Shown: positions 7,959 through 16,918, counted from the first letter of the stretch. The stretch is DNA of 64,000 bases from Halovenus salina (GCF_026410925.1 NZ_CP112972.1:1054001-1118000); one strand, 5' to 3'. Numbers and translations are program-made. Notes: generated by a model from the letters alone, not told the origin.

Positions 7959-10184
7959 ATGAATGAAGTGCAACTGGAGGTGGCCAAGGCCTACCCCAAC
8001 GACTCGGGACGTGGTATCGCCCGCCTCGACCCCGACACGCTCTTGCATCTCAAGCTCTCGCCGGGAGACATCATCGAGATAGAGGGTGCGGACACGACCG
8101 CGGCGAAAGTCTGGCGTGCGGACCGTCAGGACTGGAACACTGACACTGTCCGTATCGACGGATTCACGCGGCAAAACGCCGATGTCGGTATCGGCGAGCG
8201 GGTCGAGATTCGAAAAGCAGAGGCCGAGAAGGCGGACTCGCTCGTGCTCGCGCCGCCAGAGGAGGCGAGCGTGCAGTTCGGCAGCGACGCCGCCGGGATG
8301 GTCAAACGCCAGATTCTCAAGCGGCCTGTCGTCGAGCGCGACATTGTGCCCGTGATGTCGAGCACGAACCATCCGTTCATGCGCTCGCCGGGGCAGGCGA
8401 TTCCGCTCATCGCCGTCGAAACCGAGCCCGAAGGGGTCGTCCTCATCACCGAGGATACCGATGTCGAACTCCGCGAAGAGCCTATCTCGGGCTTCGAAAA
8501 GACCGGCGGCGGCATCACCTACGAAGATATCGGCGGCCTCCAGAAGGAAATCCAGCGGGTCCGCGAGATGGTCGAGCTGCCGATGAAACACCCCCAGATA
8601 TTCAAGAAACTCGGCATCGAGCCGCCACAGGGGGTGTTGCTCCACGGGCCACCGGGCACCGGAAAGACCCTGCTCGCCAAGGCAGTCGCCAACGAAACCT
8701 CTGCGAGTTTCTTCTCTATCGCCGGCCCGGAGATCATCTCGAAGTACTACGGCGAGTCCGAACAGCAGTTACGCGAGATATTCGAGGACGCGAGCGAAGA
8801 AGCGCCCTCTATCATCTTCATCGACGAACTCGACTCAATCGCACCCAAACGCGAGGACGTGACCGGCGAAGTCGAGCGCCGCGTCGTCGCACAGCTGTTG
8901 ACGATGATGGACGGGCTCGAATCCCGGGGTCGAGTCATCGTCATCGGCGCGACCAACCGCGTCGACAGCGTCGACCCGGCGCTTCGCCGTCCGGGTCGGT
9001 TCGACCGTGAGATCGAGATTGGCGTCCCCGACGAGACTGGACGTGAGGAGATTCTCCAGATACACACCCGTGGGATGCCGCTGTCCGACGACGTGAACCT
9101 GGGTCGGCTGGCCGAGGAGACCCACGGCTTCGTCGGCGCAGACATCGAGAGTCTCACCAAGGAGGCAGCGATGAAGGCTCTCCGGCGGTACCTGCCAGAA
9201 ATCGACCTCGACGAAGAGGATATTCCGCCGAGTCTCATCGACCGGATGATAATCAAACGTGACGACTTCAGCGGCGCGCTCAACGAGGTGTCACCGAGCG
9301 CAATGCGAGAGGTGCTGGTCGAACTTCCGAAGATAAACTGGGACCACGTCGGCGGCCTCGAAGAGGCCCAGAAAGAGGTCAGCGAGAGCGTCGAGTGGCC
9401 GATGAACAAGCCCGAGAAGTTCGAACGGATGGGCGTCTCACCGCCGTCGGGTGTCCTCCTTTACGGACCACCCGGAACAGGGAAGACCCTGATGGCAAAG
9501 GCCGTCGCCAACGAGACCGACGCCAACTTCATCAGCGTGCGCGGCCCACAGCTGCTTTCGAAGTGGGTCGGTGAAAGCGAGAAGGCCATCCGCCAGACGT
9601 TCCGCAAGGCGCGCCAGGTCGCACCGACGGTCATCTTCTTCGACGAGCTCGACTCGCTCGCGCCAGGACGGGGCGGCGGCGACGTCGGCTCGAACGTCTC
9701 AGAGCGCGTGGTCAATCAGCTCCTGACCGAACTCGACGGTCTCGAAGAGATGGGCGACGTGATGGTCATCGGTGCAACCAACCGCCCAGATATGATTGAC
9801 CCGGCGCTCATCCGCTCGGGTCGGTTCGACCGTCTGGTCATGGTTGGCGAGCCCGACATCGAGGGTCGCGAGCAGATACTCAAGATACACACCGGCGATA
9901 TGCCGCTGGGACCGGACGTGAGTCTGCGCGAGCTCGCGGAGGTCAGTGGCGGATACGTCGGCTCCGACCTCGAAACAATTGCCCAGGAGGCCGCAATCGA
10001 GGCGTTGCGCCAGAACGAAAACGCCGACGAGGTGACGATGCGACACTTCCGGCAGGCGATGGAGAACGTCCGGCCGACAATCACCGACGACATCCGCGAC
10101 TACTACGAGCAGATGGAAGAGGAGTTCCGTGGCGGCGGTCCCGACCCCGAACGCCACCGCGGCGGACGCATCGGCTTCCAGTAA
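7959..10184 (+). CDS. Cdc48/VCP-type AAA ATPase
   Basis: 741 residues with the full p97 layout. The N-domain (about residues 1-195) contains the double-psi barrel start [18 protein letters not shown]. The D1 AAA module has Walker A GPPGTGKT near residue 230, Walker B FIDELDS and sensor ATNR. The D2 module has Walker A near 502, FFDELDS and a second ATNRPD. It is a hexameric unfoldase that extracts proteins for degradation and cooperates with the proteasome in archaea. The start is the first ATG and matches the family. Both ATPase modules look catalytically intact. No PAN or proteasome gene is adjacent. Confidence 0.97.
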   Translation: MNEVQLEVAKAYPNDSGRGIARLDPDTLLHLKLSPGDIIEIEGADTTAAKVWRADRQDWNTDTVRIDGFTRQNADVGIGERVEIRKAEAEKADSLVLAPPEEASVQFGSDAAGMVKRQILKRPVVERDIVPVMSSTNHPFMRSPGQAIPLIAVETEPEGVVLITEDTDVELREEPISGFEKTGGGITYEDIGGLQKEIQRVREMVELPMKHPQIFKKLGIEPPQGVLLHGPPGTGKTLLAKAVANETSASFFSIAGPEIISKYYGESEQQLREIFEDASEEAPSIIFIDELDSIAPKREDVTGEVERRVVAQLLTMMDGLESRGRVIVIGATNRVDSVDPALRRPGRFDREIEIGVPDETGREEILQIHTRGMPLSDDVNLGRLAEETHGFVGADIESLTKEAAMKALRRYLPEIDLDEEDIPPSLIDRMIIKRDDFSGALNEVSPSAMREVLVELPKINWDHVGGLEEAQKEVSESVEWPMNKPEKFERMGVSPPSGVLLYGPPGTGKTLMAKAVANETDANFISVRGPQLLSKWVGESEKAIRQTFRKARQVAPTVIFFDELDSLAPGRGGGDVGSNVSERVVNQLLTELDGLEEMGDVMVIGATNRPDMIDPALIRSGRFDRLVMVGEPDIEGREQILKIHTGDMPLGPDVSLRELAEVSGGYVGSDLETIAQEAAIEALRQNENADEVTMRHFRQAMENVRPTITDDIRDYYEQMEEEFRGGGPDPERHRGGRIGFQ

Positions 10185-10288
10185 TCGCGGAGCTTTTCTC
10201 GGTATCTAGCACGGACCGCACGTAGTTCTGACCAGCCTCACGAGCCGGCTACGTAGATGACACTTCTGGAAGGAATCTGTCGGAGATG

Positions 10289-10382
10289 GTGCGAGGGAAG
10301 ACCGCTCCGTTGGTCTTCCGCACTGGTGCGAGGGCCCGCGTGGGCCACATCTCGAGATGCTCACTGAGTTCGCATCTCGCAG
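10289..10382. repeat. Hairpin-rich tract with repeats of the tRNA-Leu 3' end
   Basis: The nonamer GTGCGAGGG occurs at 10289-10297, 10326-10334 and 10382-10390; the last belongs to the tRNA 3' end and its flanking base. Between them lie perfect inverted repeats: GGAAGACC/GGTCTTCC (10296-10303 and 10312-10319), GGCCC/GGGCC (10333-10337 and 10342-10346) and the palindrome CATCTCGAGATG (10348-10359). It is downstream of the tRNA in the direction of its transcription. It could be a tRNA trailer structure or a relic of integration at the tRNA 3' end. Confidence 0.5.
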
Positions 10383-10467
10383 TGCGAGGGATGCGATTCG
10401 AACGCATGGACCCCTACGGGAGCGGATCTTGAGTCCGCCGCCGTTGGCCAGGCTTGGCTACCCTCGC
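10383..10467 (-). tRNA. tRNA-Leu (anticodon CAA)
   Basis: Read on the minus strand it forms a complete class II cloverleaf. The acceptor stem is GCGAGGG/CCCTCGC with discriminator A. The D arm carries AGCCTGGCC. The anticodon stem-loop is GCGGA-CTCAAGA-TCCGC with CAA at positions 34-36. A long variable arm (TCCCGTAGGGG) and a T arm ATGCG-TTCGAAT-CGCAT follow. CCA is not encoded. No intron is present in the anticodon loop. Confidence 0.95.
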
Positions 10468-10600
10468 GCGCTGTCACAGGTTTGGCGGCCTGCGCCCGGC
10501 GGTAGCAGCCGGACAGTTATAGATAATACGATTCCGATTGTCCCGATGACCCGGCAGCCCAGTTCTGGTACTCGGCTACAAGAGCACGACTGGCACAAGA

Positions 10601-11473
10601 TTACGACTCTGGTGCAGACTCCGAGTCGTTCTCTGAAGAGGTGTCGTCGTCTGATACGGCGTCAGGCTCGTCGTCGGTTCCAGCGTCCGAAGCAGCTCCG
10701 GTCGTCTGTATCGTCGGCCGGCGGGCCAACTGCCCGACGAGAACGCCTGCCGTCGCCACGACGGCCGGATACGCGAAGCCAAAGACGAGCGTATCGATTC
10801 TGTCTGGACGTGTGAATGCGTCCTCGCCAGCCTTCTGGGTGAAAATCGCAATCCCGTCGATAACGAATAGATACATTCCGGCGAAAGCGAGCAACACGAA
10901 CCCGAGCGTGACTGTCCCGCCGCCGACGAGACCACGAATCAGGACATCCCACCACATCTGTGTCTCGTCCATCGAGACGTACCGGTAAGCCAGCACAAAT
11001 CCGACGGCAAAGAGAACGACCGCGGGAATAGCGAGATACACGAAATCGGGGAAGGTCAGGTCGGGGAGAGCGTATCCCTGAGTGCTCTCCGTAGGGATAG
11101 TTCGGGCCCGTTCGTTGTAGAGTGACCCGTTGAGGTACGTCTGGACTGACACGTCTATGCTATCACTCTGGTAGAATGGGTTGTATTGAGCCTCACGGAT
11201 CGTCTCTTGCAAAACGGTGGTGTTATCGACGCTATTTTCGGCGACCTCTTTCGTCTGCTGGTGAGTTGGCACGAGAAACGAGTTATAGAAGAAGTGGCCA
11301 ACCTGCCGGAGCGACTGGGCCTCGAAGTCGATGCCGTCACCGGTTCCGGCTGCGATGCCGAGAAACGACAGGTAGCCAACGACAAACGAGACCAACCCAC
11401 CGAGGAGTCCGCCGAACAACGGTACCCCGTAGTACCGCTCGTCGAGACCACCGAACTCGATTTTGTCTTTCAC
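10601..11473 (-). CDS. Haloarchaeal polytopic membrane protein of unknown function
   Basis: 290 residues with a GTG start (MKDKIEFGG). The first membrane segment (residues ~18-42) precedes an extracytoplasmic loop of about 100 residues with several N-x-S/T sites. Three to four more helices follow (around PDFVYLAIPAVVLFAVGF, GGGTVTLGFVLLAFAG and YPAVVATAGVLVG). The C-terminus is a 40-residue acidic Asp/Ser/Glu tail, probably cytoplasmic. It resembles a haloarchaea-restricted family I recall as DUF7978, without a known role. It stands alone between tRNA-Leu and msrB. Confidence 0.75.
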   Translation of the reverse strand: MKDKIEFGGLDERYYGVPLFGGLLGGLVSFVVGYLSFLGIAAGTGDGIDFEAQSLRQVGHFFYNSFLVPTHQQTKEVAENSVDNTTVLQETIREAQYNPFYQSDSIDVSVQTYLNGSLYNERARTIPTESTQGYALPDLTFPDFVYLAIPAVVLFAVGFVLAYRYVSMDETQMWWDVLIRGLVGGGTVTLGFVLLAFAGMYLFVIDGIAIFTQKAGEDAFTRPDRIDTLVFGFAYPAVVATAGVLVGQLARRPTIQTTGAASDAGTDDEPDAVSDDDTSSENDSESAPES

Positions 11474-11518
11474 ATATATGTGCCCAACGACGGCAAGTAA
11501 AAATCTTCGGGGAACGTC

Positions 11519-11923
11519 TTACTCGTCGGGCTCGAACTCTAGGGACGCCGAGTTGATGCAGTACCGCTGGCCCGTCGGATCGGGACCGTCGTCGAAGATA
11601 TGTCCGAGGTGGCTCTCACAGCGGGCACAGATTGCCTCGGTCCGACGCATGCCGTGGCTGGTGTCAACAGCGGTGCCGACGTTGCCCTCCTCGAGCACGT
11701 CGAAGAAACTCGGCCAGCCGCTGCCAGAGTCGTATTTCTGTTCGGAGTGGAACAGCTCCGCGCCACAGGCCTTACACGAGAAGACGCCCGCCTCGTCGAT
11801 GTCGAGCAACTCGCCGCTGAATCGCGGCTCTGTGTCTCCCTCTCGGAGGATTTTATACTCCTCCTCAGTCAGGATTTCTTGCCACTCGTCTTCGTGTTCC
11901 GGGACGGTGTCGTGTTCGCTCAT
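11519..11923 (-). CDS. msrB: Peptide-methionine (R)-S-oxide reductase MsrB
   Basis: 134 residues reducing the R epimer of methionine sulfoxide in proteins, an oxidative-damage repair function. Zinc-binding pairs are Cys50/Cys53 (CKAC) and Cys99/Cys102 (CARC). The catalytic Cys122 sits in RYCINSASLEF, with GSGWPSF and HLGHIF as further family motifs. I start at ATG 11923 (MSEHDTVPEH); longer in-frame extensions lack family resemblance. No msrA is next to it. The gene is followed on the same strand by the ABC permeases, but about 70 bp and unrelated function separate them. Confidence 0.95.
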   Translation of the reverse strand: MSEHDTVPEHEDEWQEILTEEEYKILREGDTEPRFSGELLDIDEAGVFSCKACGAELFHSEQKYDSGSGWPSFFDVLEEGNVGTAVDTSHGMRRTEAICARCESHLGHIFDDGPDPTGQRYCINSASLEFEPDE

Positions 11924-11994
11924 TATATCGAATACAGATATGCCTTCAACACATATAATTGGACGGTTTCGGCCACTTCTGCCCGGAACCGACG

Positions 11995-12741
11995 CTACTG
12001 ACTGGCGGCAACGGCCACCGCGACAGTCGAGATAACAGCGACCACGAAGAGACCCCAGCCCGCATGCGAGAGCGCGACACGCTCTGCAAGAGCGGCACTG
12101 ATAGCGAGCTCGGCCGCGTGGTGTCCGGGAAGCCAGTCGGCCCACCCCGGAGACCCACCCAGGGGCAGCCCGAGCAGGAGGATGTCGAACATCGGGATGA
12201 AAAGGAGGAGATAGACTCCGGCCATCCGGTCGATAAACAGGCCCGCAAGGACTCCGATACCGCCGTAGGTCGCCCCAGCCACCACCAGCGCGAACAGGAA
12301 CCACCCGAGATGTTCAGGGACGCTGTAGATCATCGTGACAGCCAGCGAGACACACACGACGAGAATCGCCACGGCCGCCAGCAGACAGAGGCGGGCGACA
12401 AGCAGTTCCGCACCACGGAAGCCGACGACCCGCAGGCGCTCGTCGATGTCCCGTGAGCGCTGGACGAGAAACAGCCCCGTGATACCTACGAGCAGGGCCG
12501 CAGTGACCGGCCCCATGAGCGAGAGCATCAGGCTCACAAGGTCCGTCTCGACGGTGACCGTTCCCTCGGCTGTCGCAACCGCGACCCGGACGGGGTCGTC
12601 CGGCACCAGCCACCCCCACAGCCCGATGAAATACACCGGGAGAAACGCCAGAAGGCCGAGTAACACCGGGTCGCGTAACACCTCCTTGCCCGCAACGACC
12701 GCGGCGGCCTGGACCCGCTGGCGGCGAGAGACGTGGCTCAT
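11995..12741 (-). CDS. ABC-2-type transporter permease (second permease)
   Basis: 248 residues with about six hydrophobic helices, beginning near GLLAFLPVYFIGLWGWL and ending VISTVAVAVAA. An extracytoplasmic segment after helix 1 and a conserved-looking ERLRVVGFRGAELLVARL loop match ABC-2 export permeases. The start codon overlaps the stop of the upstream permease by 4 bp (12738-12741), so the two are translationally coupled. With the ATPase gene this forms a complete exporter. Substrate is unknown. Confidence 0.85.
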   Translation of the reverse strand: MSHVSRRQRVQAAAVVAGKEVLRDPVLLGLLAFLPVYFIGLWGWLVPDDPVRVAVATAEGTVTVETDLVSLMLSLMGPVTAALLVGITGLFLVQRSRDIDERLRVVGFRGAELLVARLCLLAAVAILVVCVSLAVTMIYSVPEHLGWFLFALVVAGATYGGIGVLAGLFIDRMAGVYLLLFIPMFDILLLGLPLGGSPGWADWLPGHHAAELAISAALAERVALSHAGWGLFVVAVISTVAVAVAASQ

Positions 12742-13466
12742 GTCAGGTCACCCCCGTAGATGACGAGTGCGACTGCGAGCACGCCGAGGGCAGCGGCGTA
12801 GCCAAGGACGGTCAGCACCTCCCCGCCCGAGACCGTCCCGTCGTAGACGGCCGCATGGAGCATGTCGTGTGGCGTCGCAAGCGGGAAGTACTCGATGACA
12901 GCACTCTCTGTCGGGACAACACCGATAGAGCCGAACGAATCGATATCGGCCAGAAATACGAGGACAAGCGACCCCTCAAGTTCGCGGCCGAGGAGTGCGC
13001 CGAGACAGACCCCCACGAGTGCGTAGACGAGTGCGGCACCGAGAAGCGCACCGAACGCGACGAGCGGGCGCTCGGGGGTGACATCGGTCCGTAGCCAGAA
13101 CGTCACGAACGTGATGGCGGCAACGAGGCCGCCGGCAATCAGCACCGTCAGCAGGCGGGCGAGAAGGACCTCGGCCGGGCGATAGCCACAGACGACCAGT
13201 CGCCGGTCGGACTGGGCCGTGCCGACAACCTGGAAGACGCCGAGTAGTCCGGCGAGAAACGCCGTCGCAAAGAGCGCGCCGCCGAGGTCGGCGGCCCCCG
13301 GGGTGAGGTCGATTCCCGGTGCCGCCGAGATGGGGTCGACTGCGAGTTCGTACATGAAAAGCACCGCAGGCGGAAGAACCACCAGCAGGACGACGTTCAT
13401 CGGCTTCCGGAGGAACGTACGAAGGCCCGCGCCGACGGCTGCCCGCTGCCGTGGCGCTATCGACAT
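12738..13466 (-). CDS. ABC-2-type transporter permease (first permease)
   Basis: 242 residues, six predicted helices, starting MSIAPRQRAAVGAGLRTFLRKP. The helix 1 region is VVLLVVLPPAVLFMYELA, followed by an outward loop (AAPGIDLTPGAADLGG) and a SDRRLVVCGYRPAEVLLARLL cytoplasmic segment. The same segment has a counterpart in the next permease, so the two are diverged paralogues likely forming a heterodimer. The start directly abuts the stop of the ATPase gene. Likely an efflux system; the substrate cannot be read from sequence. Confidence 0.85.
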   Translation of the reverse strand: MSIAPRQRAAVGAGLRTFLRKPMNVVLLVVLPPAVLFMYELAVDPISAAPGIDLTPGAADLGGALFATAFLAGLLGVFQVVGTAQSDRRLVVCGYRPAEVLLARLLTVLIAGGLVAAITFVTFWLRTDVTPERPLVAFGALLGAALVYALVGVCLGALLGRELEGSLVLVFLADIDSFGSIGVVPTESAVIEYFPLATPHDMLHAAVYDGTVSGGEVLTVLGYAAALGVLAVALVIYGGDLT

Positions 13467-14168
13467 CTACGCCACCTCCTCGCCGGATTGCTGGCGTTCG
13501 AGGGTGCCATCCTGAAGTTCGTAGATGCGGTCGAACCGGTCGTGTTCCTCAACGAAGTGACTGATAATGACGATTGCAGTTCCCTGGGCGGCCAGTTCGT
13601 CGGTGAACTCCCAGAACGTCTGGTAGGTTTCCCAGTCGAATCCGGTGTACGGCTCGTCGAGCAACAGCACGTCGGGCTGGTGAAGCAGTGCGACCGAGAG
13701 ATTTACCTTCTGTTGGTTGCCGCCGCTCAGGTGGTCGATTCGGGTGTCGAGATACTCCTCGTACTCGAATCGGTCGGCGAGCCAGGCCAGTCGCTCGCGA
13801 ATCGTCTCGCTGTCCATGCCGTAGCCGCTGCCAAACAACTGCATCGTCTCTCGGACCGTCAGCCGGTCGTACAGAAGTGTCTCCTGTGGACACCAGCCGA
13901 TAGTTCCCTGGCGCTTTACCTCGCCACCGTCCCGGTCCAGAACCCCGACCAGAATCTTCATCAGGGTCGATTTTCCCGAGCCGTTGCCGCCCACGATGCC
14001 GACGAGTTCGGACTCGTTGACCGTCAGTGTCGCACCCGTCAACACGTCGACGGTCCGCCCGAACGGGAGCCAGGAGTCGTAGGTCTTCTCGATGTCTGTG
14101 CCACGAAGCAGCCACGTGTCGTCTGACTGCTCGTCGTCCGGTATCGCTTTGTTCTCTAAATTCGGCAT
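13467..14168 (-). CDS. ABC transporter ATP-binding protein
   Basis: 233 residues. Walker A is GGNGSGKST, the signature LSGGNQQK, Walker B VLLLDEPYTGFD, and the H-loop His lies in IISHFVEEHDR. It energises the two permeases encoded immediately downstream. The ATG is separated from a perfect 16-bp palindrome by a single base, so the palindrome falls in the promoter or just upstream of the transcription start and should control this operon. The divergent gene encodes a MarR/GbsR-type regulator, which is the obvious candidate controller. Confidence 0.93.
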   Translation of the reverse strand: MPNLENKAIPDDEQSDDTWLLRGTDIEKTYDSWLPFGRTVDVLTGATLTVNESELVGIVGGNGSGKSTLMKILVGVLDRDGGEVKRQGTIGWCPQETLLYDRLTVRETMQLFGSGYGMDSETIRERLAWLADRFEYEEYLDTRIDHLSGGNQQKVNLSVALLHQPDVLLLDEPYTGFDWETYQTFWEFTDELAAQGTAIVIISHFVEEHDRFDRIYELQDGTLERQQSGEEVA

Positions 14169-14169
14169 T

Positions 14170-14185
14170 TACCGAATATTCGGTA
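14170..14185. promoter_or_regulatory. Perfect 16-bp palindromic operator between ABC operon and its regulator
   Basis: TACCGAATATTCGGTA is a perfect palindrome one base upstream of the ABC ATPase start and about 38 bp before the regulator ATG. It overlaps the TATAAA at 14184-14189 of the divergent promoter by two bases. A dimeric winged-helix protein bound here would block both promoters. The site is seen; the regulator that binds it is inferred. Confidence 0.7.
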
Positions 14186-14222
14186 TAAACTCATTTATCC
14201 CTTACGGTCAAACGTGACGGTG

Positions 14223-14774
14223 ATGGATGAGAACGGCGACAGCCAGGAGACAGAGGTCGAGCGAGCACGCGAGGAGGTCATCGAGGCGATGGCGACCACG
14301 GCCGAGATGTACGGGACAAAGCGGAGCCTCGGCCGACTCTACGGCATCCTGTACTTTGCAGACGGGCCGCTCTCGCTGGACGACCTCGCCGAGCGCAGCG
14401 ATTACGCCAAATCGACAGTCAGTTCGGCGATGTCGACCTTGGAGCGGTACTACCTGGTGAAACGGCGGTCACTTCCAGGAGAGGGAAAACGTGCCTTCTT
14501 CGAGGCCGAACGCGAGTGGTGGGACGTGATGAAGCGGTTGCTCGAAACCGAAGGACAACGCGAGATCGTGACGATGAACCGAGCACTCGATACGGCACAA
14601 CAACGGCTCGAAGCTAGCGACAGCCCCGACGCGGAACATGACCTCGCCAGGGTGTCACAGCTCCAGGAGTACTACGGCCAGATAGAGCAGTTCGTCAATC
14701 TGCTCTCTGAACTCAGTCCAGAGGAGATGATGGCATTCGCGGAAGCGATGGAGAGCCCCGACAGCGGCAAGTAG
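14223..14774 (+). CDS. GbsR/MarR-family transcriptional regulator
   Basis: 183 residues. The winged HTH spans roughly residues 40-100 (LYGILYFADGPLSLDDLAERSDYAKSTV, recognition helix near KSTVSSAMSTLERYYLV), with basic KRRSLPGEGKR in the wing. The C-terminal part is helical and probably forms the dimer. I use ATG 14223 (MDENGD); a GTG three codons upstream (14214) would suit the TATAAA at 14184, whereas TTTATC near 14193 suits the ATG. It is divergent from an ABC exporter, and a perfect palindrome lies between them, so local drug- or solute-responsive repression and autoregulation are likely. Confidence 0.87.
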   Translation: MDENGDSQETEVERAREEVIEAMATTAEMYGTKRSLGRLYGILYFADGPLSLDDLAERSDYAKSTVSSAMSTLERYYLVKRRSLPGEGKRAFFEAEREWWDVMKRLLETEGQREIVTMNRALDTAQQRLEASDSPDAEHDLARVSQLQEYYGQIEQFVNLLSELSPEEMMAFAEAMESPDSGK

Positions 14775-14862
14775 TCTGTCCTCTCTGTCTTGGCCGACAG
14801 GTCGCCCGTGGGTGGGTCGACACGCTTGGCGTGGGCTGTGTCGGGACACCTGGTACCGTCGT

Positions 14863-14870
14863 CTTTAGTA
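14863..14870 (+). promoter_or_regulatory. TATA-like box for the lycopene elongase gene
   Basis: CTTTAGTA is centred about 27 bp before the GTG at 14894. This supports a leaderless GTG start rather than the longer in-frame reading from 14831. Confidence 0.4.
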
Positions 14871-14893
14871 GTTTGGCGACCACATCGACAGAT

Positions 14894-15778
14894 GTGAGCG
14901 ACGTGACAGAGCGACTCGAATGGCTGGCCCCGTCCGAGCGGACGTTCGCGGGCTATCTGTTCTGGCTCTCACGCCCGCGGTTCTGGCTCTATCTCGCGGG
15001 GCCTGTTGTCGTCGGCGTGACCTACGGCGCCTCGACGACGAGTGATCTCTTCACTCCGCTCTCAGTCGCGCTGTTTCTGTACTTCCTGCTTCCGGCGAAC
15101 GTCTTCCTGTACGGTATCAACGACCGATTCGACGCCGATATCGACGAGCACAACCCCAAGAAATCCGAGGGCGGCCGCGAGGTACGGTACTCCGGTGGTA
15201 ACCGAGTGACTGGAATCGTGCTCGTCTGTGGTGCGCTCGGCGTGGCGTTCGTTCCAGTACTCCCAATCGAAAGCACCGTCGCAATGGGCGCGTTTCTGGC
15301 CCTCGGTGCCGCCTACAGCGTCCCGCCGTTACGTTTCAAGACAACCCCTGTCCTCGACTCGGTCTCGAACGGGCTCTATGTCACGCCGGCACTCGTCGCC
15401 TACGGCGCTGTTGCCGGCACAGCACCGCCGCTACTCGCGGTCGCCAGCGGGTGGGTCTGGGCGATGGGGATGCACACCTTCTCGGCGATACCCGACATCG
15501 ACCCCGACCGCGAGGCCGGTATCGACACGACGGCGACGATGCTCGGTGAGCGAGCGACCCTCGTCTACTGTGGGGCCTGCTGGCTGGTGGCCGCGGGCAC
15601 GATGGCGCTGGTCGACCCCCGTCTCGGCCTCGTCTTTCTTGTCTACCCGCTGTTCGCCGGCGTCATCGGCCGGCTCGGGGTCGACATAGCTCGCGCGTAC
15701 TGGTGGTTCCCGGTGTTGAACACGTTCGCCGGCATGGCGCTGACGATGGGCCGTCTCTGGGTGATGCTGTATGCGTGA
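14894..15778 (+). CDS. lyeJ: Lycopene elongase/hydratase, UbiA prenyltransferase family
   Basis: 294 residues with about eight helices. UbiA Asp-rich motifs are visible: NDRFDADIDEHN in the first loop and DIDPDREAGID in the second. In haloarchaea the homologue adds isoprenyl units to lycopene on the way to bacterioruberin, the red C50 membrane carotenoid. Specific assignment rests on the cruF gene that follows after 14 bp; other UbiA enzymes (digeranylgeranylglyceryl phosphate synthase, menaquinone) remain possible on sequence alone. The crtD desaturase that usually accompanies this pair is not in the window next to it. Confidence 0.85.
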   Translation: MSDVTERLEWLAPSERTFAGYLFWLSRPRFWLYLAGPVVVGVTYGASTTSDLFTPLSVALFLYFLLPANVFLYGINDRFDADIDEHNPKKSEGGREVRYSGGNRVTGIVLVCGALGVAFVPVLPIESTVAMGAFLALGAAYSVPPLRFKTTPVLDSVSNGLYVTPALVAYGAVAGTAPPLLAVASGWVWAMGMHTFSAIPDIDPDREAGIDTTATMLGERATLVYCGACWLVAAGTMALVDPRLGLVFLVYPLFAGVIGRLGVDIARAYWWFPVLNTFAGMALTMGRLWVMLYA

Positions 15779-15792
15779 GTGGGGGGAGACCG

Positions 15793-16662
15793 ATGGCTGA
15801 CGGGACAGAACAGGTCACCCTCGACAGAGAGGGGGTATCGCGGGCGTTCTCGGACAGGGCAGGGTTCGAGGCGGCACTGGATACCCTCGTCGATACCAAC
15901 CGGTTCACGATTGCGGTCGTCTTCCCGCTTATCGGAGCCGTGACGCTGCTCGCCAGCGCCCAGGGGTTGCTCCCTTCGCTGCTTTCGTTTAACCCCGCGC
16001 TGGTGTTGTTCGGCGTGTTCGTGATGCGACTCCCGCTGGTCTCTGGACTGCTCCCACTCGTCGACCGACGCGGGGCCGTGGCGCTGTCGCTTCTGTTCGC
16101 GTACACGTACGCAATCGAGTTTCTCGGCGCGACGCGTGGCATCCCCTACGGCGAGTTTAGCTACAACATCTCGCTTGGACCGATGCTTGCAGGGACCATC
16201 CCCGTGGCGCTGCCGCTGTTTTTCGTCCCGCTTGTCGTCAACAGCTACCTGCTCTGTCTGCTGTTGCTCCGTGGGCGGGCGGCCTCGCCGCTGGTGCGTC
16301 TGCCGGTCGTCGCCGCAACCGTCGTCGCCGTCGACCTGGTGCTCGACCCTGCGGCGGTCGCGCTCGGGTTCTGGGAGTTCGCCGAGGGTGGCTTCTACGG
16401 CGTTCCGGCAATGAACTACGCGGGTTGGGTGTTGAGTGCCGTCGTCGCGACGGTGCTCATCGACGCCGCCTTCGACAGGGAGCAACTGCGCGAGCGCGTC
16501 GAGGTCTGCCCGTACATGCTCGATGACATGGTGAGTTTTGTCCTGTTGTGGGGTGCTGTCAACGCGTTCTATCAGGCCTGGGTGCCGGTCGCAATCGCCG
16601 CTGGGTTCGGGGTCGCCCTCCTGGCAACTGACCGCTTCGACTTCGACGTGGCTCCGCTGTAG
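15793..16662 (+). CDS. cruF: Bisanhydrobacterioruberin hydratase CruF
   Basis: 289 residues with about seven helices, a member of the CruF/DUF422 carotenoid hydratase family. In haloarchaea this enzyme performs the last hydration yielding bacterioruberin. Typical features are the loop GATRGIPYGEFSYN after the third helix and EGGFYGVPAMNYAGW later, with conserved Pro-Tyr-Gly and Asn. I start at ATG 15793 (MADGTEQ), preceded by a purine-rich GGGGGGAG stretch that could act as a ribosome binding site within the operon. The upstream partner is the UbiA-family elongase. Family assignment is firm. Confidence 0.9.
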   Translation: MADGTEQVTLDREGVSRAFSDRAGFEAALDTLVDTNRFTIAVVFPLIGAVTLLASAQGLLPSLLSFNPALVLFGVFVMRLPLVSGLLPLVDRRGAVALSLLFAYTYAIEFLGATRGIPYGEFSYNISLGPMLAGTIPVALPLFFVPLVVNSYLLCLLLLRGRAASPLVRLPVVAATVVAVDLVLDPAAVALGFWEFAEGGFYGVPAMNYAGWVLSAVVATVLIDAAFDREQLRERVEVCPYMLDDMVSFVLLWGAVNAFYQAWVPVAIAAGFGVALLATDRFDFDVAPL

Positions 16663-16665
16663 CGT

Positions 16666-16918
16666 CGGTAGTGTTCAGATAAGGATTTACAGTAGTGATT
16701 GAGACGGGGAAAGCTCTCGACTCCCGCGTTCCGAAAGACTCGCCCCGCTCGTCTTTCGTCGTTCCGCTCATGCTATTCGCGGAACACTCGCTGTGCGTGG
16801 TTCGAAAGAGCTGCTCTTTCGTCATCACGAAAGTCTCCGATTTTCGCAGGCCGCCAGGATTTGGCTGAGTCACGGGCAGAAACCGGCTTGGAGATCGGTG
16901 CTTATCTGAACACCGCCG
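16666..16918. mobile_element. 253-bp non-autonomous element with 18-bp inverted ends
   Basis: The ends are CGGTAGTGTTCAGATAAG (16666-16683) and its near-perfect complement at 16901-16918; the 13-bp core GTGTTCAGATAAG is perfectly inverted. No coding region is present. The interior is rich in hairpins, for instance CGAAAGAC/GTCTTTCG, GTTCCGC/GCGGAAC-like and CGAAAGAG/CTCTTTCG. The right 65 bp match 53 of 65 positions at 19314-19378, the end of a transposase remnant, which identifies the likely parent element. No target duplication is obvious. Confidence 0.75.

Noticed and set aside
10289-10390. CRISPR-like repeat spacing near tRNA-Leu
   Set aside because: Only three 9-nt copies at irregular spacing, and they are copies of the tRNA end.
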